64,000 bases of DNA from Primorskyibacter aestuariivivens. Its GTDB lineage: Bacteria > Pseudomonadota > Alphaproteobacteria > Rhodobacterales > Rhodobacteraceae. Below, in pieces: positions 34,778 through 43,206 of this stretch. The stretch is taken from positions 62,001 to 126,000 of the forward strand of contig NZ_JAQIOZ010000003.1 in NCBI RefSeq assembly GCF_028023675.1, given 5' to 3'. A program made the position numbers and the translations under genes. The notes under the pieces are model-generated. The model had not been told where the DNA came from and made no database searches. It saw only the letters and a list, made by a program, of their open reading frames with translations. The stretch's first letter is position 1. Each line of letters begins with the position of its first letter.

Positions 34778-36241
34778 TTACGCCATCTCCCGGATGGCCC
34801 GCGCCACCCGCGCGATACCCTCGACGACGCGCGAGGACGGGATCGAGGAATAGCCAAGACGGTAGTATTCGACGGGTTGATCCGGCCCCGCGAAAAACGA
34901 ATGCCCCGGCTCGATCAGCACGCTTTGCTCGCGCAGCCGTTCTGCCAGAATCCGCGTGTCCACCCCGTCCGGGGCCCGCATCCAGAAGGCAGAGCCGCCT
35001 GAATGAATCTGCCCGGCCACCTGAAGTCCGCAGCGCGCAACGGCGCTCTCCATCTCCTGCCGTCGCCGGTGCAGCGCCGCCGCCGTCCGCCGCATCAGCG
35101 CGTCGTAATGACCAAGGCTGAGGAAATGCGCCACCGTGCGCTGCACATGGCCCGGCGGATGGCGCAGCACACTGGCCCGCAGGGCGCGGGCCTCGCGGAT
35201 GAACGGCTCGGACCCCACCAGATAGCCAAGCCGCAGCCCCGGAAAGAGCGATTTCGAGAAAGAGCCGACATAGATCACCCGCCCCTCGCGATCGAGAGAT
35301 TTCAGAGCCGGCTGGGGCCGCGCGATATGGGACATTTCGAATTCGTAATCATCCTCGACAATCAGCGCGTCCAGCTCCCGTGCCCGCCGCAATAGCGCGT
35401 GCCGCCGGTCCAGTTGCATCGTGGCCGAAGTGGGGCTGTGGTGGCTGGGCGTGGCAAAGATCACATCCGTGTCCTCGGGCAGCGCGGCGGGGTCCAGCCC
35501 TTCGTCATCGACTGGCACGCTGGCCAGATGGCATCGCGCCTGTGTGAGCACGTCGCGCAGGGACGGGTAACAGGGCTCTTCAATCGCGGCCTTGCGCCGC
35601 TGGGTCAGAAGCACCTGCGCCGTCAGCCAAAGCGCGTTCTGCGCGCCCAGCGTGACAAGGATTTCCTCGGGCCGCGCCTGAATGCCCCGCCGGGGCAGGG
35701 TGTGGCGCGCGATAAAGGACACCAGCTGCGGGTCGTCCTGGTCGTAGTAGTCAGAGGTCAGCGCGTTGAAATCCCGCGCCCCCAGCGCCCTGAGCGCACA
35801 CAGTCGCCAGTTGGCATGGTCAAACAGCGACGGATCGGTCTGCCCATAGATCAGCGGATATTTGTAGCGGTCCCAGTCCAGCGGCTTGAGCGCTTCGGCC
35901 TGATTGGCAAAGCGCTGGCCCAGCGCTCGGGACCAGTCCACACTGTCTTCGATGTGCTGTTGCGGCGCGAAACTCGGCGGTTCGGGGGCGTTCTCCGAGA
36001 CAAAAAAGCCCGAGCGCCCGCGCGAGGACAGGTAATCGTTCGACTGCAGCTCGGTATAGGCCAGCGTCACGGTGATTCGGCTGACCCCCAGATGGGCCGC
36101 GAGTTTCCGTGTCGAAGGCAGCTTTTCCCCGCGCTGAAACCGCCCCGACAGGATGCCTTGGGCGATCATCTGCTGGATGCGGGTTTGCAGCGTGCCTTCG
36201 CTGTTGGGGTCAAGAAAGAAGGATTCGACAGGGATTGCCAT
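34778..36241 (-). CDS. tauR: MocR/GntR-type PLP-dependent regulator, probably TauR
   Basis: This 487-aa fusion of a GntR winged helix (residues about 15-80, with LPSTRKLAAHLGVSRITVTLAY) to a class I aminotransferase-like domain is the MocR family architecture. The aminotransferase-like PLP Lys is in VGSFSKSLFPGLRLG, so cofactor binding is likely. Next to the taurine aminotransferase gene it is best called TauR, the taurine activator of Rhodobacterales. Two CTGGAC direct repeats like the TauR-binding element lie just upstream of its start (36257-36288). The ATG at 36241 is the natural start. Confidence 0.88.
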   Translation of the reverse strand: MAIPVESFFLDPNSEGTLQTRIQQMIAQGILSGRFQRGEKLPSTRKLAAHLGVSRITVTLAYTELQSNDYLSSRGRSGFFVSENAPEPPSFAPQQHIEDSVDWSRALGQRFANQAEALKPLDWDRYKYPLIYGQTDPSLFDHANWRLCALRALGARDFNALTSDYYDQDDPQLVSFIARHTLPRRGIQARPEEILVTLGAQNALWLTAQVLLTQRRKAAIEEPCYPSLRDVLTQARCHLASVPVDDEGLDPAALPEDTDVIFATPSHHSPTSATMQLDRRHALLRRARELDALIVEDDYEFEMSHIARPQPALKSLDREGRVIYVGSFSKSLFPGLRLGYLVGSEPFIREARALRASVLRHPPGHVQRTVAHFLSLGHYDALMRRTAAALHRRRQEMESAVARCGLQVAGQIHSGGSAFWMRAPDGVDTRILAERLREQSVLIEPGHSFFAGPDQPVEYYRLGYSSIPSSRVVEGIARVARAIREMA

Positions 36242-36256
36242 GGCCCAGACGCTACG

Positions 36257-36288
36257 CTGGACCTATGGGGAATGCAATCTGGACTTAA
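36257..36288 (+). promoter_or_regulatory. TauR-type direct repeats (CTGGACTTAA)
   Basis: CTGGACCTAT (36257-36266) and CTGGACTTAA (36279-36288) are direct repeats with starts 22 bp apart, i.e. two helical turns. CTGGACTTAA is, from memory, the repeat described for TauR of Rhodobacter capsulatus. Here they lie 15 nt upstream of tauR itself, so autoregulation is likely. Weaker CTGGAC-like units occur in the tpa-tauA gap (37845-37854, 37923-37932, 37944-37953). Confidence 0.72.
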
Positions 36289-36322
36289 GGCGGGCGGGCG
36301 CGCAACGCCGGCCCGATCCGTT

Positions 36323-37717
36323 TCAGGACCCGAACACCCGGCCCAATGCGCCATCGACTGCCGAAATGATCTCGTCGATATTGTCCTTGGTCGCGATCAG
36401 CGCCGGGCTGAAGCACAGCGTGTTGTTGCGACCGGGCAGCGAGCGGTTGGTGGCGCCGATGATCACGCCCTGCTTGCCGCAATCGGCGACAACCGCCTGC
36501 ACCAGCGCTTCCGCCGCCGGGTCGCGGCTCACGCGGTCGGCGACCAACTCGGCCCCCAGGAACAGACCCTTGCCGCGCACATCGCCAATTACCGCGTGGC
36601 GGTCCATCAGCGCACGCATCTGGTCGAGCATATACTCACCCATGGCGGTGGTGTTGGCGAGCAGGTTTTCTTCTTCGATGATGCTCATGTTCTCCATCGC
36701 CGCCGCCGGACCGGCGGTGCAGCCGCCAAAAGTCGAGATGTCGCGGAAATAGTTCATCGGATCGCTGGCATCGTCCTTGAACTTGTCGAACACGTCTTCG
36801 GTGGTCACAAGACAGGCAATCGCCGCATAGCCCGAGGCCACGCCCTTGGCCATGGTGACCATGTCGGGCTGGATGCCGTAATGCTGGTAACCAAACCATT
36901 CGCCGGTCCGGCCCACGCCACAGACCACTTCGTCGATATGCAGCAGAATATCGTATTTGCGGCAGATCTCCTGCACCTTTTGCCAATAGCCTTCGGGCGG
37001 GGTGATGACACCGCCACCGGCGGTCACCGGCTCAAGGCAGAGCGCGCCCACCGTGTCGGGCCCCTCGCGCAGGATCACCTCTTCGATCTGCTCGGCGGCC
37101 CAGAGACCGTAGTTTTCGACCGGCGCACCGTCCTGTTCGTGTTTGCGATACTCAAGACAATGGGGCACGCGCACGAAACCGGGCGTGAAGGGGCCGTATT
37201 GCGCGCCGCGCTCGTCCTGGCCCCCGGCGCTCAGCGCGGTGATGGTGGTGCCGTGATAGTCGCGGTCGCGATAGAGCACCTTGTGCTTTTTGCCGCCGAA
37301 CCGCTTATGCGCGATCTGACGGACCATCTTGAAGGCTTTCTCATTCGCCTCGGAGCCGGAGTTGCAGTAATATAGCCGGGTCATGCCGGGCATTTTTTCC
37401 ATCAACCGTTCGGCAAAGATTGCACCGGGAATCGACCCCGCGGAGCCTGCGAAATAGTTCAGCTTGACCAGTTGTTCCCGCACCGCATCCGCAATACGTT
37501 CGCGGCCATAGCCCACATTCACGGTCCAGACACCGCCCGACACCGCGTCGAGCATCTGGGTGCCGTGCTGGTCCCAGACATGAATGCCCTTGCCCTCGAC
37601 GATAATGCGGGGATCGCTGGTCTCATAGGGTTTGTGCTGGCTCAGGTGATGCCAGACATGGGCTTTGTCAGCTTCGACAACCCTGCTGATGTCATTCTCA
37701 TAAAACGAGCCGTCCAT
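36323..37717 (-). CDS. tpa: Taurine-pyruvate aminotransferase
   Basis: This 464-aa class III omega-aminotransferase moves the amino group of taurine to pyruvate, giving sulfoacetaldehyde and alanine. Conserved blocks include YYCNSGSEANEKAFKM, the PLP-binding Asp in LLHIDEVVCGVGRTG, and the Schiff-base Lys in TMAKGVASGYA (Lys291). Its location between tauR and tauABC fixes the substrate more than the sequence alone. The ATG at 37717 has GGAGTGAGG just upstream. The usual next enzyme, Xsc, is not in the window. Confidence 0.9.
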   Translation of the reverse strand: MDGSFYENDISRVVEADKAHVWHHLSQHKPYETSDPRIIVEGKGIHVWDQHGTQMLDAVSGGVWTVNVGYGRERIADAVREQLVKLNYFAGSAGSIPGAIFAERLMEKMPGMTRLYYCNSGSEANEKAFKMVRQIAHKRFGGKKHKVLYRDRDYHGTTITALSAGGQDERGAQYGPFTPGFVRVPHCLEYRKHEQDGAPVENYGLWAAEQIEEVILREGPDTVGALCLEPVTAGGGVITPPEGYWQKVQEICRKYDILLHIDEVVCGVGRTGEWFGYQHYGIQPDMVTMAKGVASGYAAIACLVTTEDVFDKFKDDASDPMNYFRDISTFGGCTAGPAAAMENMSIIEEENLLANTTAMGEYMLDQMRALMDRHAVIGDVRGKGLFLGAELVADRVSRDPAAEALVQAVVADCGKQGVIIGATNRSLPGRNNTLCFSPALIATKDNIDEIISAVDGALGRVFGS

Positions 37718-38104
37718 ATGCCTCACTCCCAAACCTGTGTGAAATCACGAAGGGCCCAGCAACTGTCTGGTGTGCTGCTGAGTCTACCATGATTACTCAA
37801 AGCCCTAAATTTTGGCGTCGGATAGGGCCAGTTGCCTGGCGTTGCTAGGTCCAGAATTTCGAAAAATTCCTCGCGCCGCACCGCGCGATTTCAGTAACCA
37901 TTTGTTCTCTTGCCCAAATTTCTAAAGTCCGGGCGACGGTTGTCTGGACATTTTCCGCGCCGAGCCCGAAGTTTTTCGTTGATCGGCGCGGCGATTTCCG
38001 TTCCGATTGCCCTGATGCCCGGCAGTACCTCCGGGTAGCGACGGCCATGGTCGTCAAGAACCAATAAAAAGCGACCGGACATCCGGCGCACAACATGGGA
38101 GTAC
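37718..38104. other. Divergent tpa/tauA intergenic region
   Basis: This 387-bp region separates the leftward tpa from the rightward tauABC. I see no gene here. It holds three weak TauR-type half-sites: CTGGACCTAG at 37845-37854 and CGGACTTTAG-like at 37923-37932, both on the minus strand, and CTGGACATTT at 37944-37953 on the plus strand. Their uneven spacing is less convincing than the tauR repeats. A GGGAG ribosome site lies 4 nt before tauA. Confidence 0.5.
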
Positions 38105-39115
38105 ATGATGAAGACGAAACACCTCCTCACCGGGGCAGTGGCCTCTGTTGCCATGCTGGCAGGCGCGCAATCCGCACTGGCCGCAGGTCATGGCGAAGGC
38201 ATCACCGTGGGCTATTTCCTCGAATGGCCGATGCCGTTCCAATACGCCAAGCAGATGGGCACCTATGACGAAGCGCTGGGCGCGCCGGTGACATGGGTCA
38301 GCTTTGACACCGGCACCGCGATGTCGGCGGCCATGGCCTCGGGCGATGTGCAACTGTCGGTCAGCCAGGGTGTGCCGCCCTTCGTCGTGGCAACCTCGGC
38401 CGGGCAGGACCTCCAGATCCTCGACGTGGCCGTGTCTTATTCGGACAACGACAACTGTGTCGTGCGCGCCGAGCTCGAGATCGACAAGGACAGCGCCGAT
38501 GAACTGGCGGGCAAGAAAGTGGCCGTGCCGCTGGGCACTGCTGCGCATTACGGCTTCCTCAAGCAGATGGACCATTTCGGCGTGGCGCTGGACAGCCTGA
38601 CCATTGTTGACATGGCACCCGCCGAAGGTCAGGCCGCACTGGCACAGGGCGCGGTTGACATGGCCTGTGGCTGGGGCGGTGCGCTGCGTCGCATGAAGGA
38701 AAGCGGCAACACGCTGCTGACCGGGGCAGAGAAAGAAGAGCTCGGCATCCTCGTCTTCGACGTGACCTCCGGTCCGACCTCCTTTGTGGCGGAAAACAGC
38801 GACATGGTTGCGGCATTCCTCAAGGTGACGGCAGAGGCCAATGCCATGTGGGCGGATGAAGCCAATCACGCCGAAATGCTGCCGGTAATCGCCGAGGACG
38901 CGGGGATGTCCGAAGAAGACACCGCCTCGACCATGGCAACCTTTGTCTTCCCCAATGTGGCGGACCAGCTTTCGGCAAAATGGCTGGGCGGTGGCGCACA
39001 GGAATTCATGAAAGGCGTGGCTGATGTCTTTGTGGAATCCGGCTCCATCGACGCGGCCAAGGCCTCTTATGCTGACAACGTCAACACGGGTCCGCTGACA
39101 ACTGCATCCCAGTAA
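38105..39115 (+). CDS. tauA: Taurine ABC transporter substrate-binding protein
   Basis: This 336-aa exported protein has signal peptide MMKTKHLLTGAVASVAMLAG up to SALAA and a mature part of the NMT1/TauA type II binding fold, beginning ITVGYFLEWPMPFQYAK. The segment LSVSQGVPPFVVATSAGQDL matches the ligand-binding region of sulfonate binders. It captures taurine in the periplasm. Start 38105 is preferred over 38108 because GGGAG lies 4-5 nt before it. A strong hairpin follows the stop. Confidence 0.92.
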   Translation: MMKTKHLLTGAVASVAMLAGAQSALAAGHGEGITVGYFLEWPMPFQYAKQMGTYDEALGAPVTWVSFDTGTAMSAAMASGDVQLSVSQGVPPFVVATSAGQDLQILDVAVSYSDNDNCVVRAELEIDKDSADELAGKKVAVPLGTAAHYGFLKQMDHFGVALDSLTIVDMAPAEGQAALAQGAVDMACGWGGALRRMKESGNTLLTGAEKEELGILVFDVTSGPTSFVAENSDMVAAFLKVTAEANAMWADEANHAEMLPVIAEDAGMSEEDTASTMATFVFPNVADQLSAKWLGGGAQEFMKGVADVFVESGSIDAAKASYADNVNTGPLTTASQ

Positions 39116-39124
39116 GCGACCTTT

Positions 39125-39155
39125 GGGACCGGGCGCGGGGTCTGCGCCCGGTCCC
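39125..39155. repeat. Strong hairpin between tauA and tauB
   Basis: GGGACCGGGCGC pairs perfectly (12 bp) with GCGCCCGGTCCC across a 7-nt loop, with no T-run after it. It begins 10 nt after the tauA stop. It is more likely an mRNA-stabilising or attenuating element than a full terminator, favouring more binding protein than ATPase; this is inference. Confidence 0.7.
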
Positions 39156-39232
39156 CTTCGCGGCATGGGCCGGGGCGAGGCACCCGAAGCCTGCCGGAAT
39201 GACCACGTGACAACAAGAAAAGGGGTTACCCT

Positions 39233-40039
39233 GTGTCAGGTCTGTTGATCGACGATATTTCCATGCGTTTTGACCTGCCGAATGGCGGGCATGTTCAGGC
39301 GCTCAAGAACGTGACGCTCGATATCAAATCGGGTGAACTGATGTCCGTGCTGGGGCCGTCTGGCTGTGGCAAGACCACGCTTCTGAACATCGTGGCCGGG
39401 TTTCTTGCCCCGACCCAGGGGCGCGTCATGTTGGGCGATCACGAGGTCAAGGGGCCCGATGCCGAACGCGGCATGGTGTTTCAGCAAGGTGCGTTGTTCG
39501 AATGGATGAATGTTCGCGACAATGTCAGATTTGGCCCGGACATGAAGGGCGTGAGCCGTTCGCAGAGCCGCGAAAAGGTGGAGCATCTGCTTGAGGTCGT
39601 CGGGCTTCAGGATTTCAAGGAAAAGGCGATCTACGAGCTGTCGGGCGGCATGCAGCAGCGTGTGGCGCTGGCCCGCTGCCTCGCCAATGACCCAGACGTG
39701 ATCCTGATGGACGAGCCGCTGGGGGCGCTCGACGCGCTGACCCGCGAAAAGATGCAGAGCCTTGTGCTGGACCTGTGGAAGGAGACGGGCAAGACCATCA
39801 TCCTGATCACCCACTCGGTGGAAGAGGCATTGCTTTTGGGGGAACGCCTGCTTGTGATGGCACCGCGCCCGGGCCGGGTGCACAAGGAATACCGGCTGCC
39901 CTTTGCCGATCTGGGCGTGGGCAATGACCTGCGAGAGGTCAAGAAACACCCCGATTACAACAGCACCCGCGAAGAAATTCTCGAAATGATCTGGAACATG
40001 GAAGAAGAAATCATGGGCCGGGCGGAGGAGCAGGCATGA
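39233..40039 (+). CDS. tauB: Taurine ABC transporter ATP-binding protein
   Basis: This 268-aa ATPase has Walker A GPSGCGKTTL, Q-loop FQQGALFEW, signature LSGGMQQRVALARCL and Walker B VILMDEPLGALD, all intact. It uses a GTG start at 39233 with AGGGG about 8 nt upstream. It overlaps tauC by ATGA. It provides energy for taurine import at the cytoplasmic face of the inner membrane. Confidence 0.93.
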   Translation: MSGLLIDDISMRFDLPNGGHVQALKNVTLDIKSGELMSVLGPSGCGKTTLLNIVAGFLAPTQGRVMLGDHEVKGPDAERGMVFQQGALFEWMNVRDNVRFGPDMKGVSRSQSREKVEHLLEVVGLQDFKEKAIYELSGGMQQRVALARCLANDPDVILMDEPLGALDALTREKMQSLVLDLWKETGKTIILITHSVEEALLLGERLLVMAPRPGRVHKEYRLPFADLGVGNDLREVKKHPDYNSTREEILEMIWNMEEEIMGRAEEQA

Positions 40040-41346
40040 CCGGATTTCTCGTTCTGGCGCTCTATGTGGGCGCGTTCTTTGGCTCTTACTTCGTATTGTC
40101 GCGCCTGTTGCAAGGGGCCTTTGCCCGCAAGGGGTTCAACAAGCTCAAGACCGTTACCTTCGGCGATGAAAGCGCGGTCGTTGCCAACCGCATCGCATCG
40201 GTCCTCTCGGTGGTAACGGTATTCTGGCTCTGGGTCGCCTTTACCAACTCGGTCATTCCGCTGCCCAAACTGCCCGGGCCGTATCAGGGGCAGATGGAAT
40301 TCACCTATACGGCGACCTTGCCCGATGGCAGTACGGATGACGCGACGGTGACAATGCTCGTCTATCCCGAAGACATTCAGCAGACCGTTGATGCCGAGGG
40401 CAATCCCGGTCGCGCGCCCGAGGCGGTTGAGGTGGAGCCGGGCGAGGGCTTTGCCAAGAATGACAGCGACACCGTGGCGCGTTACGGCTTCAAGGTGCTC
40501 AATGTCTGGAAAAACGACGATGTGTCAAAAAAGGACGGCTCGGTCGTGACCCATATCAACGGGGCACCAGTCTCTCCGGGGGATTATGTGGAGGTGCCCG
40601 AGGGCACCATCGGGATCACGGACAAGGGCACACCGACCTTTGCTCCCGCCGTAGGCCTGCGCATGGCACGCCTCTACCTGCCCGCACCCGAGGTGGTTCT
40701 GGAACGATTTGTCCGGCTCAACAAGGAAGGCTACCAGAACTTCACGCTTTGGGAGCACACGCGCTATTCGTTGCAGCGGGTCCTGTTGGGCTTTCTCTTT
40801 GGCGCCCTGATCGGGATACCCATTGGTTATGCCATGGGCCTGACCAACTGGTCACGTGGCTGGTTTGATCCGATCGTCGAGTTCATGCGCCCGGTGCCGC
40901 CACTGGCATTGATCCCGCTGATGATCATCTGGTTTGGCATTGGCGAATTGTCCAAGGTGATCCTGCTGTTCCTGGCCGCACTCTGGATCATGATCATCGC
41001 GGCGCGTGCGGGCGTGTCCGGTGTGGCCATTACCAAGGTGCACGCGGCCTATTCGCTGGGCGCGTCCAAGTGGCAGATCCTGACCAAGGTCATCGTGCCC
41101 AACTCCCTGCCGGAAATCTTTACCGGAGCCCGCGTGGCCATGGGGGTGTGCTGGGGCACGGTGGTTGCGGCGGAACTGGTCGCGGCCGAGGTGGGCCTTG
41201 GCAAGATGATCGTTGTGGCGTCAAAATTCCAGCTCACCGATATCGTGATCGTCGGCATCATCCTGATCGGGGTGATCGGCTTCATGATCGACGTCGGCAT
41301 GCGCAAGCTCGAGAATTGGCTGGTGCCGTGGAAAGGCCGCGTCTGA
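40036..41346 (+). CDS. tauC: Taurine ABC transporter permease with long N-terminal extension
   Basis: This 436-aa permease is much longer than typical TauC (about 270 aa). The core BPD-transp-1 domain is residues 244-436 with the EAA-like loop AYSLGASKWQILTKVIVPNSLP. The extra N-terminus has two hydrophobic helices (about residues 5-22 and 52-72) and between the second helix and the core an extracytoplasmic polar region (about residues 78-235) rich in beta-type sequence. The extension may interact with TauA. Start overlaps tauB (ATGA). Confidence 0.9.
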   Translation: MTGFLVLALYVGAFFGSYFVLSRLLQGAFARKGFNKLKTVTFGDESAVVANRIASVLSVVTVFWLWVAFTNSVIPLPKLPGPYQGQMEFTYTATLPDGSTDDATVTMLVYPEDIQQTVDAEGNPGRAPEAVEVEPGEGFAKNDSDTVARYGFKVLNVWKNDDVSKKDGSVVTHINGAPVSPGDYVEVPEGTIGITDKGTPTFAPAVGLRMARLYLPAPEVVLERFVRLNKEGYQNFTLWEHTRYSLQRVLLGFLFGALIGIPIGYAMGLTNWSRGWFDPIVEFMRPVPPLALIPLMIIWFGIGELSKVILLFLAALWIMIIAARAGVSGVAITKVHAAYSLGASKWQILTKVIVPNSLPEIFTGARVAMGVCWGTVVAAELVAAEVGLGKMIVVASKFQLTDIVIVGIILIGVIGFMIDVGMRKLENWLVPWKGRV

Positions 41347-41377
41347 TCCATCACCGCGATGGTCGCAACATGGCAGG

Positions 41378-41406
41378 ACAGGGGCGCCGCTTTGGTGCCC
41401 CTGTTT
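41378..41406 (+). terminator. Rho-independent terminator after tauC
   Basis: ACAGGGGCGCC pairs with GGTGCCCCTGT (11 bp, one G-T pair) around a GCTTT loop, followed by TTGCTTT. It lies 31 nt after the tauC stop and separates the taurine operon from the TRAP operon. Confidence 0.8.
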
Positions 41407-41524
41407 GCTTTGTGACGGTCCAGGGGTGCCGAATTCGTGTCAGCCCGGCGATTCCGGTTTGCCAATTGTGCCGACATGGCCGAAAGTCTCAAAAAACAAC
41501 AGGATTGATCAACGGGAGGTATCA

Positions 41525-42565
41525 ATGATCAACAAACGAACCCTCATGAAAGCACTGGGCGGCACCGCGCTGGCCACGGTGCTGAGTGCATCTGCGGCCA
41601 TGGCGGCGGATGTGACCCTGCGCATGCATTCCTTCCTGCCGGAACAGGCCAATGTGCCGACCCATATCCTCAAGGTCTGGGCCGAAAAGGTCGAAGCGGA
41701 AAGCGATGGCCGGATCGACATTCAGTTGTTCCATGCCATGTCGCTGGGCGGCAAGCCGCCGGAACTGATCGACCAGGTCATTGATGGCGTGGCCGATATC
41801 ACATGGACCGTGGCGGGATATACGCCCGGACGGTTCCCGCGGCTCGAAGTGTTTGAGCTGCCCTTCACCATGACCGACGCCGAAGCCATGTCCAAAGCCT
41901 TCTGGACGCTGGCGGAAGAGACGATGATGGACACGGATTTCAAGGATTTCCACCCAATCGCCCTGCATGTGCACGGCCCCGGGATCATCCATTCCTCCGA
42001 TCCGATCACCGAAGTGTCGGATCTCAACGGCGTAAAACTGCGCGCGCCCACCCGGATCACCAACCAGATGCTGTCCTCGCTGGGCGCGACGGCGGTTGGC
42101 ATGCCGGTGCCTGCGGTGCCCGAGGCGCTGTCCAAGGGTGTGATCGACGCCACGGTGATCCCGTGGGAGGTGACCGGCGCATTGAAAGTGCCCGAACTGG
42201 TGAGCAACCATACCGAGTTCGGCGATGGCGAGGCGCTCTACACCACGGCCTTCATCTTTGGCATGAACAAGGCCAAGTATGACGCGCTGCCCGATGACCT
42301 CAAGGCCGTGATCGACGCCAATTCCGGCATCGAGACCTCGGGCTGGATGGGCAAGGTCATGCAGGATTACGATGCCCCCTCGCGCGAGGCGGCGCTGGAT
42401 CTGGGCAACAACGTGATCACGCTCACCGAGGATCAGGTCGCCGAATGGAAAGAGGCCGCATCCGGCACGATTGACAGCTGGGTCAAGGAAATGGATGACA
42501 AGGGCCTTGATGGCACGGGGCTGCGTGCCCGGGCGCTTGAGCTGATCTCGGCGAACTCGATGTAA
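41525..42565 (+). CDS. TRAP transporter solute-binding protein (DctP family)
   Basis: This 346-aa exported protein has a signal (MINKRTLMKALGGTALATVL to SAAMAA) followed by ADVTLRMHSFLPEQANVP, the start of a DctP fold. The conserved Arg that usually binds a carboxylate appears in the segment NGVKLRAPTRITNQML. The ligand is therefore probably an organic acid anion, but its identity is unknown. GGGAGG lies 6 nt before the ATG. A GC-rich double hairpin follows the stop. Confidence 0.9.
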   Translation: MINKRTLMKALGGTALATVLSASAAMAADVTLRMHSFLPEQANVPTHILKVWAEKVEAESDGRIDIQLFHAMSLGGKPPELIDQVIDGVADITWTVAGYTPGRFPRLEVFELPFTMTDAEAMSKAFWTLAEETMMDTDFKDFHPIALHVHGPGIIHSSDPITEVSDLNGVKLRAPTRITNQMLSSLGATAVGMPVPAVPEALSKGVIDATVIPWEVTGALKVPELVSNHTEFGDGEALYTTAFIFGMNKAKYDALPDDLKAVIDANSGIETSGWMGKVMQDYDAPSREAALDLGNNVITLTEDQVAEWKEAASGTIDSWVKEMDDKGLDGTGLRARALELISANSM

Positions 42566-42573
42566 CTCCGGGG

Positions 42574-42621
42574 CGCCCCCGCCCGCTGAGGGGCCGGGGG
42601 CGTCGCGATCTTTTGGCGACG
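42574..42621. repeat. Two consecutive hairpins between dctP- and dctQ-type genes
   Basis: CGCCCCCG (42574-42581) pairs with CGGGGGCG (42595-42602), and CGTCGC (42601-42606) pairs with GCGACG (42616-42621); the two stems share two bases, so they exclude each other or stack. They fill the gap after the binding-protein gene. A role in differential expression of binding protein and permease is inferred. Confidence 0.6.
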
Positions 42622-42630
42622 GGTGGGGTA

Positions 42631-43206
42631 ATGCTGAAGGTGATGGACCGGCTGGCCCGGACAATGGCGATTGTCGGGGGGCTTGTACTGAGCGCGCTGA
42701 TCGTGCTGACCTGCGTCAGTGTGCTGGGGCGCGGGCTGAATACACTGGGCCATTCCGGCATCCTGCCCGAAGCGCTCGGTGCGGCGCTGATCGCTGCGGG
42801 CGTTGGCCCCGTGACCGGTGATTTCGAACTGGTCGAGGCGGGCATCGCCTTTGCGATCTTTTCCTTTCTGCCAATCTGCCAGCTTTACAGCGGCCATGCG
42901 ACTGTCGACATCTTTACCCAGGCACTGCCGAAACGTGGCAATCGCTGGCTCATCGCCTTTTGGGAGGTTGTGCTGGCGCTGGTGATCTGGCTGATCACCT
43001 GGCGTCTGTTTGCCGGGCTGCAGAACAAGCTGGATTACGGCGAGACAACGTTCCTTTTGCAATTCCCGGTCTGGTGGGCCTATGCCGCCAGCCTCATCGC
43101 CGCGCTGGTGGCCTCGCTTGTAGCGCTTTACTGCGCGTGGGCGCGTTTGGCCGAGGCTGCGACGGGCCGTCGCTGCATGCCCTACAGCCAAGGAGCGGCC
43201 CATTGA
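42631..43206 (+). CDS. TRAP transporter small membrane subunit (DctQ family)
   Basis: This 191-aa four-helix membrane protein is of the DctQ type, with the typical conserved RxxxVD-like loop (GHATVDIFTQALPKR) after the second helix. The ATG at 42631 is preceded by GGTGGGG. An insertion around residues 40-65 (LNTLGHSGILPEALGAALIAAG) makes the first loop longer than usual. It stabilises the DctM subunit, whose gene overlaps its stop. Confidence 0.9.
   Translation: MLKVMDRLARTMAIVGGLVLSALIVLTCVSVLGRGLNTLGHSGILPEALGAALIAAGVGPVTGDFELVEAGIAFAIFSFLPICQLYSGHATVDIFTQALPKRGNRWLIAFWEVVLALVIWLITWRLFAGLQNKLDYGETTFLLQFPVWWAYAASLIAALVASLVALYCAWARLAEAATGRRCMPYSQGAAH

Noticed and set aside
35399-37375. A 658-codon plus-strand frame over tauR and tpa
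   Set aside because: Same antisense pattern; it lacks any recognisable motif or ribosome-binding site.
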